This document shows, piece by piece, positions 39,767 to 51,999 of a DNA stretch of 64,000 bases. The notes beneath the pieces were generated by a model, which saw only the letters and a program-made list of their open reading frames with translations, did no database searches and had not been told where the DNA came from. Made by a program: the position numbers and the translations under genes. The number at the start of each line of letters is the position of its first letter. Positions within the stretch are counted from its first letter, which is position 1. Origin of the DNA: Anthracocystis setariae (Eukaryota > Basidiomycota > Ustilaginomycetes > Ustilaginales > Ustilaginaceae); NCBI GenBank assembly GCA_928724745.1, contig CAKMXJ010000004.1, positions 992,001 through 1,056,000 of the forward strand, written 5' to 3'.

Positions 39767-40718
39767 TTACAAAGGTCTAGGAGTCGGCGCTTTCGGCGAT
39801 GGCGACGCTGCTGCTACTACTGCTGCTTGTTGCGAATTCTTCTGATTCTGCGCAGCCAGCGCCTGAATCGCCTGGTTAAGTACTTGCTGAGCAGGTCGTG
39901 CCGTCTGGGGTTGTTGACCTGGTTGAATCGGTCCAACTCCCGCCCCCTGCTGTTGTTGTTGTTGTTGGGCTTGCTTGTACAACTGCACGGCAAGACCGTT
40001 GATCTGTTCAGCGCTGAGATTGCTTGTCGCTAGCGAAATTGCCAATTGCTGCTGCAAAGCTTGAATGGTTGCTGGCATGCCACCACCACCACCACCAGCA
40101 GCAGCCGACGCGGGAGTGGGCGGTCGAGCTTGCTGCGATGATTGCGCACTCGCTTTGGCGCCCCCCGTATTCGTCGTCGTCGTCGTCGTCGTCGTCACAG
40201 GCGGTGGTGGCCTACCACCCGTCGTACCACTCGGTGGACGCGCAAGATTAAACTGTTGCGCCTGTCCTTGCTGTTGCGGTTGCTGTTGCGGTGGCGGCGG
40301 TCGCATCTGCGCTGCCTGTCGCTGTTGCTGTTGGTACATCTGCAGCGCCGCCGCCTGCGCCTGCGCCTGCATGTTAGGCGTTGGTCGAACTTGCATAGCC
40401 GCATTCTGCTGTTGCGCCGCTTGCTGCTGCTGCTGTTGCTGCATTAGCTGAAACTGAGCCTGCGCTTGAGCAAACTGCATACCTTGAACTCCTCCAGCAT
40501 TACCCTGCGCCGCCGCCGCCACTGCCGCCATCTGATTGCGCAGCTGCTGCTGTTGCGCTGCAGCCGTCGCAGCCGCGAGCTGAGCATGATACTGTTGCTG
40601 CTGCTGCGGCGTCAGCGATGCAAGCTGTTGCGCCGTCAGAGGACCAACAGCCGGCCGCACCTGAGCAAGACCAGCTGCTGCTGCTGCCTGCCCGAGCTGC
40701 GCATTCTGCTGTTGCGCA

Positions 40719-40756
<38 letters not shown>

Positions 40757-43700
40757 GATCTGCGCATACAGGTTCTGCATCTGCGCAGCTTGCGACGCTT
40801 GGAATTGCGACTGAAGCTGCGCTTGCACCTGTTGCGCCTGTGGAGCTGGCTGAGCACCGGCCACCTGAACTTGCTGCTGCTGTTGCTGTTGCACTGCGGT
40901 TGGCTGCGATTGAGTCTGCGCGTTCGGGTTCGCGCCGCCGGCTTTCTGTTGAGCTGCTGCGAGCTGTGCAGGTTGAGTGCCAGAAGCACTACCTTGAGCC
41001 AGAGCCAGGGCGGCGGGACCACCAGCAACCGGTGTGGCTGCACTCACGGCAGGCTTACCAGCTTGAGTAACAGAGCTTGCAACCGCACCTGCAGCTCCAC
41101 CCGCTTGCTGCTGCGCGATGCGCTGTGCCTGGGCCTGTTGAGCCAGCAACCGCTGCTGTTGTTGCTGTTGTTGCTGGAACGCAAGCTGCGCTCGCTGCTG
41201 TTCGTAATACTGCCTCAGCGCCGCCTGATCCCTCTCCGCCTTCAAAGCACTCAGCGACTGAGGCGTGATGGCAGGCCCAGCTTTGATCTGAGCGTGCGTC
41301 TCATGGGTGTTGAGGTTGACTTTCTTGGTCTGCTGCGTCTGTTGCGCCTGCTTGCTGGCCTCCCGACGCTTGGCCGATTTGCGCATCACTTCCATCAGAT
41401 TGCTTCGCCGAAGCTTCCTCTTGGATCCATCGTACTTCAATCCAAGCTTCTTGTTGAGCTTGTCCCGCTTGGCGCCAGCTGCGTCGGCGCCGTCGCCCTT
41501 TTTGTCCTTGTCCGCGTCAGCAGCAGCAGCAGTCGAGGCGATTTGAGGCGGCCCAGGAGGTGGCTTGCCTTCATCGGCCGCCTGCTGAATGCGCTTGCAT
41601 CGATCGTAACAGTCCCAAGGCTCGCGCTTGTCCGTGGCAGTGTTGAGTCGAGTCGAGTTGAACAGATCGGCGACAAGCGACCAATTGTTGTGATACTGCT
41701 TGGCGAGGGTCATGAGGTAGTTATCCTCATCGGGAGTCCACATAAACATGGCAGCCCGTACATCTGGTTGAGCGGGCTCGGGCGGAGTGGTGGAGGCGGG
41801 ATGGTTGGTATCCTTGGCAGCCCGATTGCTCTTGCGCGCGAACAGAAGCGAGCCAGGCATGGAAGGCAGGCCTGCTTCAGCACCATCCGTGACTCCTCGC
41901 AGCGGATCCGACTGCTCTGCAGCCACGATCCAGTCGCTGTCGGGAAGCCATCGGCCTTTGGCCCGATTCTTGGAGGGTTCCAGCGTACTGACGAGCAGCG
42001 GGCGAGAATCGAGCAGCTTGGTCACGTGCGTCAAGCGCGGAGGCTGGTTAAGGCTTCCTTCGTCCCATCGACGGTCACTCTTGCTACTGGCATCGGGGAG
42101 TGACATTCCACCGTAAAGGGGAAGCTCCGGAAACATCTTGCTGAACGAAAGCGAGTCTGGCTCCAATAGCTCTGCGGCATTGGACAAATCTCCAACCTCG
42201 ATGCCCAACAATGCTGCCGCCGCTTCGGGATCCAGGGATTCGAACAAGGCTGCTGGGGACACCACTGTGGTGGTGACGTTGGTGGAGAAGATAGGTGCTC
42301 GCAGCGTTGCAAGCAGCTGAGGCGGCAATTCAGTGGCGAGAGTGGAGTTTGCGTTCTTGGGCTCCACACGCAGAGCGTTAGCAATTTTGTTGCCTGGAGA
42401 GTGGCTGTCCTTGGTCGTTGACTCGGTAGATTTCGTCATCGGCTGATCGTCGGTTGTGAGGGCTGGCATAGGCTCGCTACCTGCAAGTGGCTCGTGTACG
42501 ACCTCGACCGGCGGTGGCTTGGCGGGCTCGCCGGACACCAGAGCAGCAGTCGCAGCCTCTACATCGTCTGCGTCAGCGTCCGCGTCCGCGTCATCATCTT
42601 CGCCATCCGCAACCTTCTCTGCAATCAAAGCAATAGTGGCATCGTTGGTAGTCTCCAAGGCATCCTCGACCGCCTTTGTAACCGCTGCGTCGGGTTCTCC
42701 TTCTCCCTCCTCCATTGTGACGTCTGCGTCTTCCGAAAGCTCGGCCTCGGCCTTGGCCTGGGCCGTTGATGTGTTATCTCTGTGGAGTTGGGCTGAATCG
42801 GAAGCATCGATCATTTCTTCGTCCACTTCGGCGCCGGCCGTTGCCTGAGGGGATGTCGAGCTACGGTCGGTTTGGTGGATGGATTCCTGTGTGGATGTCT
42901 GGTGCCCAAGGTTATCCGAAATCGTCCTACGTCGATAAGGTCGCTGCACCGAGACGCAGAAAGAGGCGCGCTCGGCAGCTGTACGTGCTTTGTGCCACGC
43001 AGCGATCTCGTGCGCAAGATGGAAAGCAACCGTCATCTTCCAACGTCGCTCTTCCCGGAAATCCGTTTGAAGCCACTTCATCTCCTCGAGCAAGTGGTCC
43101 CAATGCGCTTTACGGACGACAGGTCCTTTCTGTTTTTTAGGTTGTCGGAAACTCCATTCGCCTGCTGCTTTGAGCTTCTCAATCCTTGCCATTGCGCGAA
43201 CAAAGCGCTGTTCGTTGAAAGCTACCTTCCAGTCGCTGGTCATCAAGCACTTGTCTGCTTTACCCACCATACCGGCTCCAGGTGATGCTCTTGCTCGGAC
43301 GTACCAGCGATACAGGTCGGCTTGACCTGAGCCGGCCGGCCCAATTTTGGCCGCTGCAATGCTCGAATACGAATTGGCGTTGGTGTGGTTGGCCAAGTTT
43401 GAGATCTTCCTGCCACTCCGGTGGTGGATGGCACCGCCTCCGACGCCGGCACCGGTGATGCGGCGGGTCGGGTCGGGAGGTAGAGGTCGGAGCGATGCAG
43501 CATAGGTGACGGAAAGCGGATTAGGTGCAAGGACGCGCAAAGTCGGGTGCAGAGGAGGTGCAGTCAAAGCGTCTGGTAGTGAAGGGACAACCATAGGCGA
43601 AGGAGGAACGCGCAGAGATTGAGCGGTTGCATTCCGTGCAAGTCCCGGGACGGGCGAGACCGCCTTTTCGAGTGCATTCGCTGCGGTCGGCGGAGGAGTA

Positions 43701-44764
43701 CCTTCGTCCTTGTCGGACGGCTGGATGACCACGGCTGGAGGTGCACTGTCGGAACCAGCTCCTCCGTTTGATGACGATGGCTGCTGCGTCTTGGCAGAAG
43801 TTGGATTGAGCGCAGTTGCTGAGGTGGCAACAGCCCCAGGCAAGATGGGTGCGATGGGCGTGGTGGACTCAATGACAAAGCTGGGGACCTGACCGGGTTG
43901 GAGCGGAGCTACGCGAACTCCCTGGCTCTCGGCAGTAGTGACGGTAAGGGGTTTGATCTTGGCGACACCTTCGGCAATAGCACGAGCTTGAACTGCAGCG
44001 GCTGCGCGTGCGACGGCCTGGCTGCGATGCAAAGCTGCCTTGTTGCTGGCCTCGGCCTCTTTTTGACGCTCGCGGTCGCGCTGCGCATCGGCAACGGAAG
44101 GAGCAGTGGAGCTGGTGGGAGTAGGTGGTGGTGCAAGCTCGATCGGGCCGGTCTTGAGCTCCTGAGCGACGATGTCACGAAGCGCCTTGGGCTGGTCCAA
44201 TGCATGGCTTTTGATGGATGTCATGTTGTCGAGAGAAAGGCGATGACGGTGAAGGAAAGCCTTGACCTCGTCTCGTGCATCATCGTTAGCGATTTCCATA
44301 TTTTGCCCAAGCTTCCATGGACTGCCTGCAACATCTGGCTTGTTGTAGTTTTCCGACATGAAGAGCATCTCTCGCAAGCATTCCCGATGCGACTTTTCGA
44401 GGTCTTGCAGCTGCTGTTTGCGTTGTTCGAGAAAGGTAGTGCGGAGATCGTCCAAGGTGACCATGCTTGTAGAGGCGAGTGCATTCCACTCATTGGGATC
44501 TAGTATGGTAGCGGAGAGGGCAACTGTGGCTGCTGCTGCTATGGATGCTGGGTGGTTGGCGGTGACATGTTGTTGCTGTGGTGCCGTGGTTGGCTTTTGC
44601 GATGGTGGTGCAGGTAATGGCTGATGCTGTTCCGTTGCGTTTGGGGTTGCTGTTGGCTTGGCTGGCTGTGCTGGAGCTACGGCTACGGCTACGGCAGGCG
44701 CAGGCGAAGGCGCGGCGGTTGCAGGTGCCGGTAATGTCAGAGAGGAAACTGGCTCGGAGCTCAT
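39767..44764 (-). CDS. EAF1: NuA4 scaffold subunit Eaf1/Vid21 (HSA and SANT domains)
   Basis: A 1665-residue platform subunit of the NuA4 histone acetyltransferase. It starts MSSEPVSSLTLPAPATAAPS, followed by a disordered Ala/Pro region. An early helical block reads LRTTFLEQRKQQLQDLEKSH. The HSA domain, which binds actin and Arp4, lies near residues 540-615 (AHWDHLLEEMKWLQTDFREE then RRWKMTVAFHLAHEIAAWH). An acidic Asp/Ala/Glu stretch follows (AEKVADGEDDDADADADADD). The SANT/Myb domain is near residues 1003-1065 (FMWTPDEDNYLMTLAKQYHN then NWSLVADLFNS). From about residue 1180 to the end the protein is Gln/Ala-rich with many polyglutamine runs, as in EP400 and Vid21. It is one continuous exon, and the long open frame on the opposite strand over the Gln-rich part is a shadow. 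Confidence 0.92.
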
Positions 44765-45394
44765 CTCTGGACGATCTGCGGGAGCGCTCGAACGTACGAT
44801 AAGTACGAACAAGGCAGCCGCGCCGGCAGGGAGGTGGGACCAATGTCGGAGAAGGAGGCAAAGGTAGGGCGTACAGTGGAGCTACCAGGCATGAAAGACG
44901 TCGAGTGTAGGCGCGAGTGTGCCTTGAATGCAGCTTTTGCAGCTTTGCAGCGATGCCGAGTGCCAAGAACCGATTTGGAATGGATCGAGATGGTGGTGGA
45001 TGAGTGCATCTGCGACCGACACTTTTTTGGGGTTTTCGCCATCCACGCTCATTCGTCGCGAATCTCACATTTCTCGCCCGAAAAGAAACACGCGACAAAC
45101 TCACTCTTTTGCACTGTCGGCTGTACAGTACTGTACTGGAGTGTGGAAAATTTCTTTGGGCCGCCCAACGCTCCATTTCGATTTGATGCTCCAAGACACG
45201 GCACGATACCGTAACGAGTATGGTAGTCGATAGAAGAGAAGAGTAAACATAAAGGTATCTGATTGCAATGATGACAATGACAATGCGGAGTGTTCGTACA
45301 GTGGGGAGACCTGTTATCTCTTTGTTCTCAGCACAAGCAACCGATTCCGTGCCTGTTTTGCAACAAGAGACGTTGGCACCTGGGTTGCTTCGCT
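44765..45394. other. Intergenic region between EAF1 and the WOPR gene
   Basis: 630 bp holding the EAF1 promoter and the WOPR 3' region. A perfect 12-bp palindrome TACAGTACTGTA lies at 45124-45135, about 360 bp upstream of the EAF1 start. Confidence 0.5.
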
Positions 45395-47905
45395 TCAGCT
45401 TGCAGGGCGCGTCAGCATAACTCGCTCAAAGCCAGAATCGTTCGCCAGAGTGGCATCGCCTGCCTCGTTGGTGCCAAGATCGTTGCGGTACTGGTAGTGA
45501 TAGCCTTGGTCATGTGAGGTGCCTGGCCGCGATGAGTAGTCGTGATTGGCGTCGGCTTGCTTGCCCACGTCCTGGATCGGATCCGACGACCATCCTTGAC
45601 CGCTGTGCGCCGGAGCGGAATTGGGCACGTAGGACTGCGTTGATGCATGGTCATCTTGTGCATCTCGTCCATATGCTTGCTCGTGACCGCCGTGCTCATG
45701 CAGAGTCGATGGCTGTGGATAGAAAGCAGGCTGTCCATCCATACCACCAGCTGGACGACCATAGTTATCCACGGCAGCATGGGCAGCATGATCATAGCTA
45801 CCAAGCTGCTGAGCATGTGAGTGACGAATGGTGCGCGCATATGGGCTGGATGGAGCCGGGCGTCCTTGCACAACCCCCATGCTCCCTGCCTGCACCACGC
45901 CAGCCGAATCAAGTTCGCCGAGGTACCCATCGCCAGCGCGAGAGATGGGTCGCGATCCGAAGCTTGTCTCCTCCAAATGACCGGCTGAGGGAGGGTGAAC
46001 GTCATCAGCTAGCTCTTCAATACGCGGTGGTGCGTGAGCTGCAACGCTGCCAACGTACGAGTGTCGACTGTCGTGTGATGAGCTCGTGTTGGGAGGCGAT
46101 CCGGCGAGGCGGCCGTACGGTGGCCCACAAAGGTTGGCCTGGCTGTGAACCGACACTGGAGCTAGGCCCTGGCTCGTGGCCGGAGGCTGTTGAATGTGAT
46201 GGACAAATGAGCTGGTTTGGCTATGCTGATTTGAGTCCCAACTTCCTCGAGCGAGGCGAGCCGCCGAGAAGTGGAACGGATCTGCTTGCTCCTGCTTGGT
46301 GGCCATCTCTGCTGGATAACCCATATAGTTACGAGCAGGCTGGCTCGGCACGATCGGCATCATGTTCGCCGCAGGAAACGACTGCTGCGCACCCATGTGG
46401 TGATCCATGTGATTCAACAGTGGCTGTTGCTGATCCATTTGGCCCATATGACCCACGCCGTTCTGACCACCTGCCTGCCCCACCTGGCCTATGGCGAAGA
46501 AACTAGCGTCCTGACGTGGCATGGCAAAAGCTGCATGGTCTGAGCCGTTGACGCCATCAGCCTCGAGGTAGCCCCGTGACGGTCCGAACAACGTCCGACG
46601 TCCAGAGGGTGACACTGCACCGTTCTCCATCGCCGGGCTGTGGGGGTAGGGATAAGACGTCACCATTCCCGCGCCGAAACTCGCCATATGTTGATACGGT
46701 TCATATCTCGAGTTGGCTCTTCGGCGTGGAGCATCAGAAGATCGACGAGATCGATACGATCCAGGCGGGGTGGCCGACAGTGGTAGCATGCCGTCGCCAC
46801 CAATCTGATGCGGGTACCGTTGGCTGTAAAGCTCTACGCCGACCGGATCCGAGGGCTGGCCCGATGCATATATAGAGATGGAGCGACTGGCAGGACGGCC
46901 CATGCCGTTGTGTCGCGCCTCGGATCCAGACGAATAGCCCTCGTTGCCGCTGCTGACGTGACCAGGTGTGCGCATCGAGTTGTCGGTTGCCTCACCGATG
47001 TACCTCGGCATACCATCCGGGCCGATCTCGGTGAGAGGCGGGTAGCGGAAATTGCTCTTGTTCAAGAAGATGGGCGAGATGCTGAGTGAGGCTATCTCGG
47101 GAAGGCTCGAAGGCACTGTTAAGCGTTGGTGATGTACATCGTCGATTTTGTAATAGGAGATGAGATGCTGGGTCGAGCCCTCAACTTGAATCGAGATGGT
47201 CTTCTTGCACAGACCGTCGCGAACGAAAGGATAACTGCTGGTCAGACTTCCAACGATCGTTCTGTCCAGTTCCGCTTCTCGTTTGGTTTGTGCGTGCGTG
47301 GCGGATCCGTCATCCAAAAACCCGACCATGCCAGCAGCTTGCGATGGCGTCGAATTGTGGTGCTGCGAATGATTGCCGAAAAAGCCATCGTGTTCGCCGT
47401 AGACTGGGTTGGCAGACGTAGATGTAGCATCGATGGAATGATACCCGCCATGCTCCTGCTTGTATTGCACCACCTGACCCGCGCCTTCCATAGCGTTGGG
47501 CATGAGAGTTAGTGGCACCGACCGGACGCCAGCGTGATGAGTTGCCGTCTGACTTCCGCTACCATTCATGGCGGTGCCTTGCATTGAGAAACTCGAATGC
47601 GACGTCGAGAAGGCGGGTTGATCCTGTGCAGGTTTTGGGTCTTTCTTCTCGACCTCGCGGTAGACCAAAAAGTTGTTGAGGATTCGACTCGGACTCCAGA
47701 TCATGCCATCAGTCCACCTCTTGATGCTCGACTCCAGCTCGTCAAAAACAAAGATGGTGCCACTCTGAATCAGTTTGCGCTCATCGTCGCGCAGTCGTCG
47801 CGTGATCTTGGGCAATTGGCCGCGTCGCACAGCCTCGAAAATGAGCAAGGCATCCCTCGTTGAGTGGACGTAGCCGTGAAAGGTTGCAACCTGCTGAGAG
47901 CCCAT
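45395..47905 (-). CDS. WOPR-domain master regulator (Gti1/Pac2 family, Ros1-like)
   Basis: An 836-residue transcription factor. WOPRa spans residues 7-85 (ATFHGYVHSTRDALLIFEAV, RLRDDERKLIQSGTIFVFDE, KRWTDGMIWSPSRI, FLVYREV) and WOPRb about 219-290 (SLTSSYPFVRDGLCKKTISI, HLISYYKIDDV, FRYPP), separated by a 130-residue low-complexity linker rich in His, Gln and Ser. The C-terminal 540 residues are disordered, rich in Gly, Gln, Ser, Tyr and His, as in activation regions of Wor1, Ryp1 and Sge1. WOPR factors switch developmental programmes: white-opaque in Candida, yeast-hypha in Histoplasma, and spore formation and fertility in smuts (Ros1). The link to Ros1 is an inference from smut origin and large size; Pac2-type paralogues exist in smuts too. 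No introns are seen. An 8.5-kb gene-free region lies upstream. Confidence 0.9.
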   Translation of the reverse strand: MGSQQVATFHGYVHSTRDALLIFEAVRRGQLPKITRRLRDDERKLIQSGTIFVFDELESSIKRWTDGMIWSPSRILNNFLVYREVEKKDPKPAQDQPAFSTSHSSFSMQGTAMNGSGSQTATHHAGVRSVPLTLMPNAMEGAGQVVQYKQEHGGYHSIDATSTSANPVYGEHDGFFGNHSQHHNSTPSQAAGMVGFLDDGSATHAQTKREAELDRTIVGSLTSSYPFVRDGLCKKTISIQVEGSTQHLISYYKIDDVHHQRLTVPSSLPEIASLSISPIFLNKSNFRYPPLTEIGPDGMPRYIGEATDNSMRTPGHVSSGNEGYSSGSEARHNGMGRPASRSISIYASGQPSDPVGVELYSQRYPHQIGGDGMLPLSATPPGSYRSRRSSDAPRRRANSRYEPYQHMASFGAGMVTSYPYPHSPAMENGAVSPSGRRTLFGPSRGYLEADGVNGSDHAAFAMPRQDASFFAIGQVGQAGGQNGVGHMGQMDQQQPLLNHMDHHMGAQQSFPAANMMPIVPSQPARNYMGYPAEMATKQEQADPFHFSAARLARGSWDSNQHSQTSSFVHHIQQPPATSQGLAPVSVHSQANLCGPPYGRLAGSPPNTSSSHDSRHSYVGSVAAHAPPRIEELADDVHPPSAGHLEETSFGSRPISRAGDGYLGELDSAGVVQAGSMGVVQGRPAPSSPYARTIRHSHAQQLGSYDHAAHAAVDNYGRPAGGMDGQPAFYPQPSTLHEHGGHEQAYGRDAQDDHASTQSYVPNSAPAHSGQGWSSDPIQDVGKQADANHDYSSRPGTSHDQGYHYQYRNDLGTNEAGDATLANDSGFERVMLTRPAS

Positions 47906-50900
47906 GCTGGTCTCCTTTACGATAGACTGCGGCTCAAGAGCTAGGACGTGAACGGTATTGGTCGGAGCAATAGGGAAGAAGAGAGATCTGTTGCGGTACG
48001 GGAGTAGGCCCTAGATATCGCCTCGTGCCCAGGTCAGTCCTGATGGACGTCGAAAGAGACGGCTAATGATCAACGCTGCTGGGGCCCAGGCGCAAATGAT
48101 GCGCTGAGCGTCTGCTGCGACAGTACTTGTGCGAAGTGGTCAGAGGGACAGATGAGACTCTTGTGATGGTGCTCGCGGCTTCTGATGTTCTTGTCCGAGA
48201 ATGGATAGAAGCAATGATGTGGCAGAAGCGTAAAGCCCTCTCACAACGCCGGTCAACCGATGTCTCGAAGTCGAACGACAACCTTGTGCAAGACAAGCTC
48301 GATTTGAGGAATCGTGCTTGAGATGGGCAAGCCGACGGAAGTATGAGAGCTGGCCAGGTGCCGTTCGACGAGATAAAGCACAACGGTCCAAGGCGAACCT
48401 AGCGGGTGGGACCGATTGGGGGAAGTTGGCGACAACAAAAGGGAATGCGTGCCGACCGAGCGGGTGGGAGCAAGCACCAAGGAGCTGGATCGAGGGGAGG
48501 ATCTATCTCCGAAAGTACACTCGGAGATTCGGTCGGCTGGGGTCGAGTATTGCCGCAAAGATAACGTGCTTGGACGCAAGATGTTAAGGGCAAGGCAAAG
48601 AGAGTTGGCGCTGATGCGTCCGGCTAGAGCAGTATCAATGTTTTGGCGGTGACCAAGCGAAGCGTTCCCAAAGTGATCCGCGTGGTAGTGAGACTGGCAA
48701 GTTGCGCGGAATAAGCTCAAGGTCTGCGGTTGCAACACTTTTGAGTGGCTCGCCGATTTGAGTTGGAGGTCGTACGTGCCGTAAAGCTAGCGAGGTCGGT
48801 GGTGCTCGGCTTGTGCAGCAAAAGATTGGCGATTGATTGGGAACCAGCGGAATGGTTGAGCTTGTCAACTTGTTTTCAGCTGAGTACAAACTACGTGGGA
48901 CGGATTACGCTGCAGAGCTGGCGACGAATCGTTTCCCACAATGCTGCACAGGTTTCGGAGCGACAGAGGACGCAGGTAGCACCAGTCGGTGCGGTTTGCG
49001 CACACTTGGATGTCCACGGACTACGGCCAACTGCGATGGGAGGATGGGTAGGTTGTGCGTCAGGATCGGAACAGGTGAATGTGGCGTCACACTGGCAAGA
49101 TGAGAGGCGTACGTTTTTCAGGGTACAGACATGAGCTGTACAGTAGCTGACACTGGCGAGGGCTGGATATGAAACGATTATCAAGTAGTCGAGGTCGAGC
49201 CAGAGCGAACTTTGCGGGCAAGTCGGATTTGAGACTCGTCGTGTGCGTCGCTTGTCGGGCAGTTGCAGTGGGCGACACGATGATTGCGCCCCGGTGAAGC
49301 ACGCAAAAGCTTTGAGGTTCACGTAGATGCTTGCTGGTGCTAGTCCGTGCCTAGGCGGAAGCGATCCACGATGGAAGGCACGCGCTACCTGTCTGCAGAG
49401 ATCAAGCGGATGCAGTCAGCTGGCGGACGCCGACCTTGTGATCGGTAGAAATCGATGGAAGCGATCGCACGGCCAAGTGTGTGTACACAAGCTGAGCCTG
49501 TGACCGATTGGTGCGATTGACCAAGGCACAAGGCGCAACAAAGAGGTTTCGGATCGAGGCTGCACGACGCTGCTGCTCGATGGTTTGGTGGGACCTGATG
49601 CAGAGATGCAGCTCGGCGAATGAGCGCTTGCGGTCTGGGTGCGCTCAGCAACAAGATCCAAGGTAGAGAAGCAGGCGGCCAAGACTTGCGAACGACGAGG
49701 GACCAATTTAAGGTTCGAGCGGTACGAACTTGATAGTTGAAATGAAGCTGAGCTCGTGGGCAACGGAAAGATCAGAGCCGTCGGGGTGGAACACGTTGAG
49801 CAAGGCAGCGAATCAGGCGTGAGTGGGTGGTGGGTGGTGGGTGGTTTCGGCTGCGTAACTCGACGCTCGTTTTGCAGCAACAAAAGCAGGGGTCGTTTCG
49901 AATCAAGATGAAGCTTCCACGGCGGCTTTACGTTTCTGTGCAGTTCCGGGTCTGGAGATGAGCTAACGATCGTCGGTTGCAGCCTCGAGAGAGACAGGGG
50001 ATGCGTTGAGCCCACTCACGACTGATGAGAGTCGGTTATTGGAGTCTGAGACGGGTGACAGTGTCGAAGCGAGCTGCGGATGTTGCAGTGAGCGGCGTGA
50101 TATGAACCAAGATGCACAGCACCTCGAAGGAGAAGGAGAGTTAAGCCCAAATGAAAGAGGAAGACCAGAGATATGGATGCGGGGCTGGTATGATACAGTG
50201 CAGTGTGCTGGATGATGTGAATGCGTCGGCTGCTGCAAACGGTCAAGGCAAAAAGGCACAAGGATGGGAATCAGGGGTAAGTAACTCTGCAGAGCGGCTC
50301 GATGCCGGTCGCCATTGCCATGCGTCTTCTGTTGCTTAACAGTATCCGACCTGCCTCTCCAATCCACCAGACCGCAAAACTACAGGTGAAAGCAAGCTCT
50401 CGCACTTTGCATGGACTGATCAGACCATGATCAAGGCCAGAGAGGCAAGGCATACTTTGCAGCGATGAACTACAGCTGGCTTACGAAACATTCCGTTGCG
50501 CAAGACTTTGCCTGTAGGATCGTGATCAGGTACGTGCTCGCCGATGGGTACATGATTGTGAGCAGAGAAGCAGCCCAATCGCACAGGGAGACACGGTGCT
50601 GTCGAAATAGGGCCTTGGCAGAACAGAATCGGTTCTGTATGGGAGCATCGCCGACAACTAGCAAGCGAGTACTTACGAATTGCTGTGATGTTGACGACGG
50701 ATTGAAAGGCTGATTGAGATGCAACGTACCGGCCAGGAATGCACGGTGCACTCTTGGTCCAGCAGGCGGAAAGAAACAAGGCAAGTTGTTCGCGGTCGAC
50801 TTGCTGCGAAGATCGGGAAAGAAAGCGGTTATGGAGTGGGTGCTAGACCTTTGGTGAACGGCAGCAGTCCAAAAGTACCAAATGGCGATGAGAAAGGGTA

Positions 50901-51776
50901 AGCTTGATGCTATAAGAGTGTCATCGGAGCTTGTTCGTCATGGACGTGGCATGCGAGTCGGAATGTCTGTATTGTGCTAGTCTAGGCGAAGGAGCCGAAA
51001 GGTCGAGGCTCGAGTCGGAACCAAATCAAGTAAAGAGACGAAGCACAACCTCGGATAGCTTTGACTGAAGGCAGCGTTGCGTCTCTGAAACGAGATGGGA
51101 TTAAGTGCAAGGTTGCGTAAGAGGCGATAGCGTGTACGTGATCACACCAATATATGGGGCGTGGACGATTTGCAGTTCGGATGCAGACTGCCAACAACTA
51201 TCGAGACCGGCGCTTGGGTGCGATGTTGCGGAGCAATGCGCTCTTGCTGATTGGGCCGGCGGACGAAAGCGAGGAAGAGGGAGGAGGGAAAGAGGAGAAA
51301 AAGAGGCAAGAAGCAGAGCTAGAAAAGGAGGTGACCGATAAGGAGGATGGACAAGGGGAACAAGGACGACGAGATGGGCAGGCTTGCATGGAAAAAGACG
51401 GCAGCAGGGCAAATCTGGACCTGGTTGACCACGAGACGAATGGCCAGACGGACCGGATTGCCGGACCCAGGGAAGAGGATGGGTATTTACAGTAGAGCAC
51501 AGCACTTGGCGGTGATCTATGGAAGCGGTGGTGTTCTGTGGAACTGAAGAGCGGAATCCGGCAGAGCTCGCATTTACAGTGTAGTAGTGGAAGCTTGCAT
51601 CGGCGACACAATGAGCCAAACGACCCGGCGAGCAACTCGTGGCGAATACATATGAACTGCAATGTTGCGGTAGAGTACTATACAGTAGGGTGCAGTATCA
51701 TGCAGCTGGACAACGCTGCTGTCAAAAGAGCAGTACGTCGGAGTTGAAGGAGGATGTACACGCTCACGATCGGAGG

Positions 51777-51825
51777 CCAAGGGCAAGGGCAAGGGCAAGA
51801 GAAAAGGCAAGGGAAAAGGCAAGAG
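51777..51825. repeat. GGCAAG minisatellite
   Basis: About seven imperfect copies of GGCAAG/GGGAAAA-type units, purine-rich, within the region upstream of the WOPR gene. Confidence 0.85.
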
Positions 51826-51903
51826 TTGTCGTTCTGATTCGACAGGGTGCAATCATAGTTGCCAGTCATGCGCCCGAACAAGGCGACAAGCAGCGTTGTA
51901 CAA

Positions 51904-51999
51904 TACAGTACTGTAGATAGAGAGAGAGGTAGAGTACAGTATACAGTATAGGACAGCAGAGTTTACTACAGTATACTGTACTGCTACTACTCTACTGTA
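51904..51999. repeat. Cluster of palindromic TACAGTA/TACTGTA heptamers
   Basis: Seven heptamers in 96 bp at 51904, 51909, 51935, 51942, 51967, 51974 and 51993. They form two perfect palindromes: TACAGTACTGTA (51904-51915) and TACAGTATACTGTA (51967-51980). Confidence 0.9.

Noticed and set aside
40466..42103. 545-residue plus-strand frame opposite EAF1
   Set aside because: Leu/Arg runs are the reverse of CAG/GCA-rich coding sequence; EAF1 on the other strand is well supported.
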